Assembly: GCA_038231615.1 (NCBI GenBank) | Contig: JBBRLA010000589.1 | Location: 1 to 5,552 of the forward strand | Reading direction: 5' to 3' | Source: JBBRLA01 sp038231615 | Lineage (GTDB): Bacteria; Myxococcota_A; Polyangia; Palsa-1104; JAEUJZ01 | Length of the DNA stretch: 5,552 bases | Made by a program: the position numbers and the translations under genes | The notes under the pieces: generated by a model | Database searches by the model: none | What the model was told of the DNA's origin: nothing | Seen by the model: only the letters and a program-made list of their open reading frames with translations | In this document: piece by piece, positions 5,112 to 5,552 of the stretch | Layout: each line of letters starts with the position of its first letter | How positions within the stretch are numbered: position 1 is the first letter of the stretch

Positions 5112-5552
5112 ATGCAGCTCACCTTCATTTTTCATCTGCTGGGCGTGGTCTTGTGGGTGGGCGGGCTGATGATGCTCTCGCGGATCATGCTCCTGCACGC
5201 CAAGGACACGAGCCGGGCGGGGGCGACGTACACGCTGATCGAGCGCAAGGTCGACCTGTTCGCGCTGATCGGCCTGGTGCTGGTGCTCGGGAGCGGCCTG
5301 TACCAGATCCTGGGGCTGTGGCCCGACGGTGGGTTCCGCGCGGCGCGCTGGATGCACCACAAGTTGACGCTGGTGCTGGTGCTCTTGGTGCTGCATGTGC
5401 TGCTGCTGCGGGCCCGACGGGCATGGGCAGCCGGGGCGGCGCCGACCAGGCGACTGCCCCTGGTGGCGCACAGCTTGATCGGGCTGTGCCTGATCGGCAT
5501 CTTGACGCTGGTGTACACGGGCACCCCGCATTTCTTGCACGGCTTCGGGCAC
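5112..5552 (+). CDS. HemJ/CopD-like four-helix membrane protein (3' end cut)
   Basis: The frame opens with ATG at 5112 and runs without a stop to the window end, giving 147 residues, so it is incomplete or ends just beyond the edge. It has four hydrophobic segments at about residues 4-24, 48-68, 83-100 and 117-136. The pattern resembles HemJ (oxygen-independent-type protoporphyrinogen IX oxidase of many bacteria) and the CopD superfamily: FHLLGVVLWVGGL with His8 in helix 1, LSRIMLLHAKD at the end of helix 1, IERK before helix 2, and WMHHKLTLV (80-88) matching HemJ's WLHxKL. His8 and the HxKL pair are the expected haem and function positions. A general CopD-like membrane protein is the alternative. 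No Shine-Dalgarno stands out before the ATG. Transcription is divergent from the TDO-family operon. Confidence 0.75.
   Translation, partial: MQLTFIFHLLGVVLWVGGLMMLSRIMLLHAKDTSRAGATYTLIERKVDLFALIGLVLVLGSGLYQILGLWPDGGFRAARWMHHKLTLVLVLLVLHVLLLRARRAWAAGAAPTRRLPLVAHSLIGLCLIGILTLVYTGTPHFLHGFGH

Noticed and set aside
4554..5552. A 332-codon open frame on the minus strand through the intergenic region and the right edge
   Set aside because: It is rich in Gln/Pro/His/Arg, antisense to the membrane-protein gene with its well-formed transmembrane segments, and crosses the promoter-like region.

Overview
The window is GC-rich bacterial chromosome with strong G/C third-position bias in its genes. A 5-formyltetrahydrofolate cyclo-ligase gene preceded by what may be the tail of a 6S RNA, a full RNase Y gene, a Fis-type helix-turn-helix regulator and a TDO/kynureninase-type enzyme pair together suggest a proteobacterial-grade lineage. 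My best guess is Myxococcota or a related former deltaproteobacterium. This placement is inference, not proof.

Left part (1-2209, + strand): a cyclo-ligase gene (ygfA type) overlaps the RNase Y gene (rny) by four bases. A strong Shine-Dalgarno for rny lies inside the end of ygfA, so the two are very likely co-transcribed and translationally coupled. About 80 bases holding short inverted repeats separate rny from a convergent leftward operon.

Middle part (2289-4557, - strand): in transcription order, a 96-residue Fis-type DNA-binding protein, a compact tryptophan 2,3-dioxygenase (TDO) family protein, and a kynureninase-like fold-type I PLP enzyme overlapping the TDO gene by four bases (ATGA). 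The pair looks at first like the entry to the kynurenine pathway. However, both enzymes have changes at positions that define substrate handling in the characterised enzymes, and no kynurenine formamidase gene is present. They may act together on a related indole or aryl amino acid substrate.

Right part (4558-5111): a 554-base divergent intergenic region without a convincing gene but rich in structure. For the leftward operon there is an extended -10 box bracketed by a 7-bp inverted repeat (operator-like), then a leader with a terminator-like hairpin plus U-tract and two competing hairpins. Further right are a 13-bp direct repeat with a terminator-like T-tract on the + strand, several GTGCAC and GATC palindromes, a six-run G-quadruplex motif and a TTGACA promoter placed so close to the next start codon that the mRNA could be leaderless.

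Right edge (5112-5552, + strand): a four-helix membrane protein of the HemJ/CopD type, cut by the window end. If it is a HemJ-type protoporphyrinogen oxidase it would serve haem synthesis, and TDO is a haem enzyme, but a functional link to its neighbour is speculation.
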